Below are positions 8,466 through 8,647 of a stretch of DNA of 8,647 bases, piece after piece. How positions within the stretch are numbered: the stretch's first letter is position 1; every line of letters begins with the position of its first letter. Under the pieces are notes generated by a model, which saw nothing but the letters and a program-made list of their open reading frames with translations, searched no databases and was not told the origin of the DNA. Made by a program: the position numbers and the translations under genes. This DNA is from Bacillota bacterium (GTDB taxonomy: Bacteria; Bacillota; Clostridia; Peptostreptococcales; Anaerovoracaceae): the NCBI GenBank assembly GCA_016281165.1, contig JAEEIC010000282.1, positions 1 to 8,647 on the forward strand. Reading direction: 5' to 3'.

Positions 8466-8471
8466 TACAGA
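8458..8471. promoter_or_regulatory. 14-base palindrome over the yraN -35 box
   Basis: TCTGTA-AA-TACAGA has perfect 6-base arms and covers the whole -35 element, a classic repressor position. The core CTGT-N4-ACAG resembles the E. coli LexA half-sites but has N4 rather than N8 between them, so I do not call it a LexA box. No regulator can be named from the window. Confidence 0.45.
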
Positions 8472-8510
8472 AATTATATATACTGCCATTTTATTTCGAC
8501 AGCGCAGCAT

Positions 8511-8535
8511 AAAAAAGACCGCCCATACCGGGCGG
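8511..8535 (-). terminator. Rho-independent terminator of the upstream gene
   Basis: On the minus strand CCGCCC-GGTAT-GGGCGG (8530-8535 with 8519-8524, 5-base loop) is followed by TC and then six T (8516-8511). This is a standard intrinsic terminator about 33 bases after the stop of the right-edge gene. It separates that gene from the yraN promoter. Confidence 0.88.
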
Positions 8536-8567
8536 CCCGTTCATTCGATATATAAAGAGAAGCGGAG

Positions 8568-8647
8568 CTAGAATTCCTTCCCGTAGATCACGTCTATCTG
8601 CTCGGACGCCACGGCGGCGTCGATCAGCGCTTCGCAGTCGAGCCTGC
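8568..8647 (-). CDS. C-terminal end of an unidentified protein (5' part outside window)
   Basis: Only the last 25 residues and a TAG stop are in the window, ending in IDVIYGKEF. The reading is supported by an in-frame open stretch to the edge, codon use like the neighbours (ATA and AGG present) and a well-placed terminator after the stop. In related gene clusters rnhB or a small FlhB-like gene often precedes yraN, but I do not recognise this tail as either. No function is assigned. Confidence 0.6.
   Translation of the reverse strand, partial: RLDCEALIDAAVASEQIDVIYGKEF

Noticed and set aside
8458..8471. LexA box
   Set aside because: Half-sites CTGT and ACAG are 4 bases apart, not 8 as in E. 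coli, and the sequence does not fit the Gram-positive CGAAC-N4-GTTCG form.
7743..8555. 270-codon plus-strand frame across yraN and its upstream region
   Set aside because: It runs antisense through yraN, the promoter and the terminator, with no conserved motif or clear ribosome site.

Overview
The window is GC-rich, densely coding bacterial chromosome. Every gene I can support reads on the minus strand, so transcription runs right to left. In that order it holds: the 3' end of an unidentified gene, yraN, comM (yifB), dprA, topA, hslV, hslU and an hflX gene that runs off the left edge. No RNA gene, mobile element, CRISPR array or integration site is visible. No stretch longer than about 170 bases lacks a gene.

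The order yraN-comM-dprA-topA-hslV-hslU is the core of a housekeeping cluster known mainly from Bacillota. There trmFO and xerC usually lie between topA and hslV, and codY follows hslU. Here trmFO and xerC are absent and hflX takes the codY place. Codon use is distinctive for GC-rich DNA: in hflX, Ile is only ATA or ATC and Arg is mostly AGG/AGA. A clostridial or Synergistota-like bacterium would fit, but this is a low-confidence inference from gene order and codon use.

Two transcription units are suggested. Unit 1 (about 8440 down to 5272) has a near-consensus extended -10 promoter, then yraN, comM and dprA, and ends at a hairpin touching the dprA stop. These three encode a YraN-family nuclease-fold protein, the ComM helicase-type ATPase and the RecA-loading protein DprA, so the unit concerns handling of incoming or recombining DNA. 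Unit 2 (about 5252 down past position 1) has a promoter with a perfect TTGACA, then topA, hslV, hslU and hflX with gaps of 0 to 12 bases. It joins DNA supercoiling control (TopA), an ATP-dependent protease (HslUV) and a ribosome-splitting GTPase (HflX), consistent with a stress or housekeeping operon. A rho-independent terminator at 8511-8535 isolates unit 1 from the upstream gene.

I see no clearly new system. The points most worth a second look are the HslV N-terminus, whose predicted catalytic Thr is preceded by a six-residue leader, the hslU-hflX junction, and perfect dyads lying inside both promoters.
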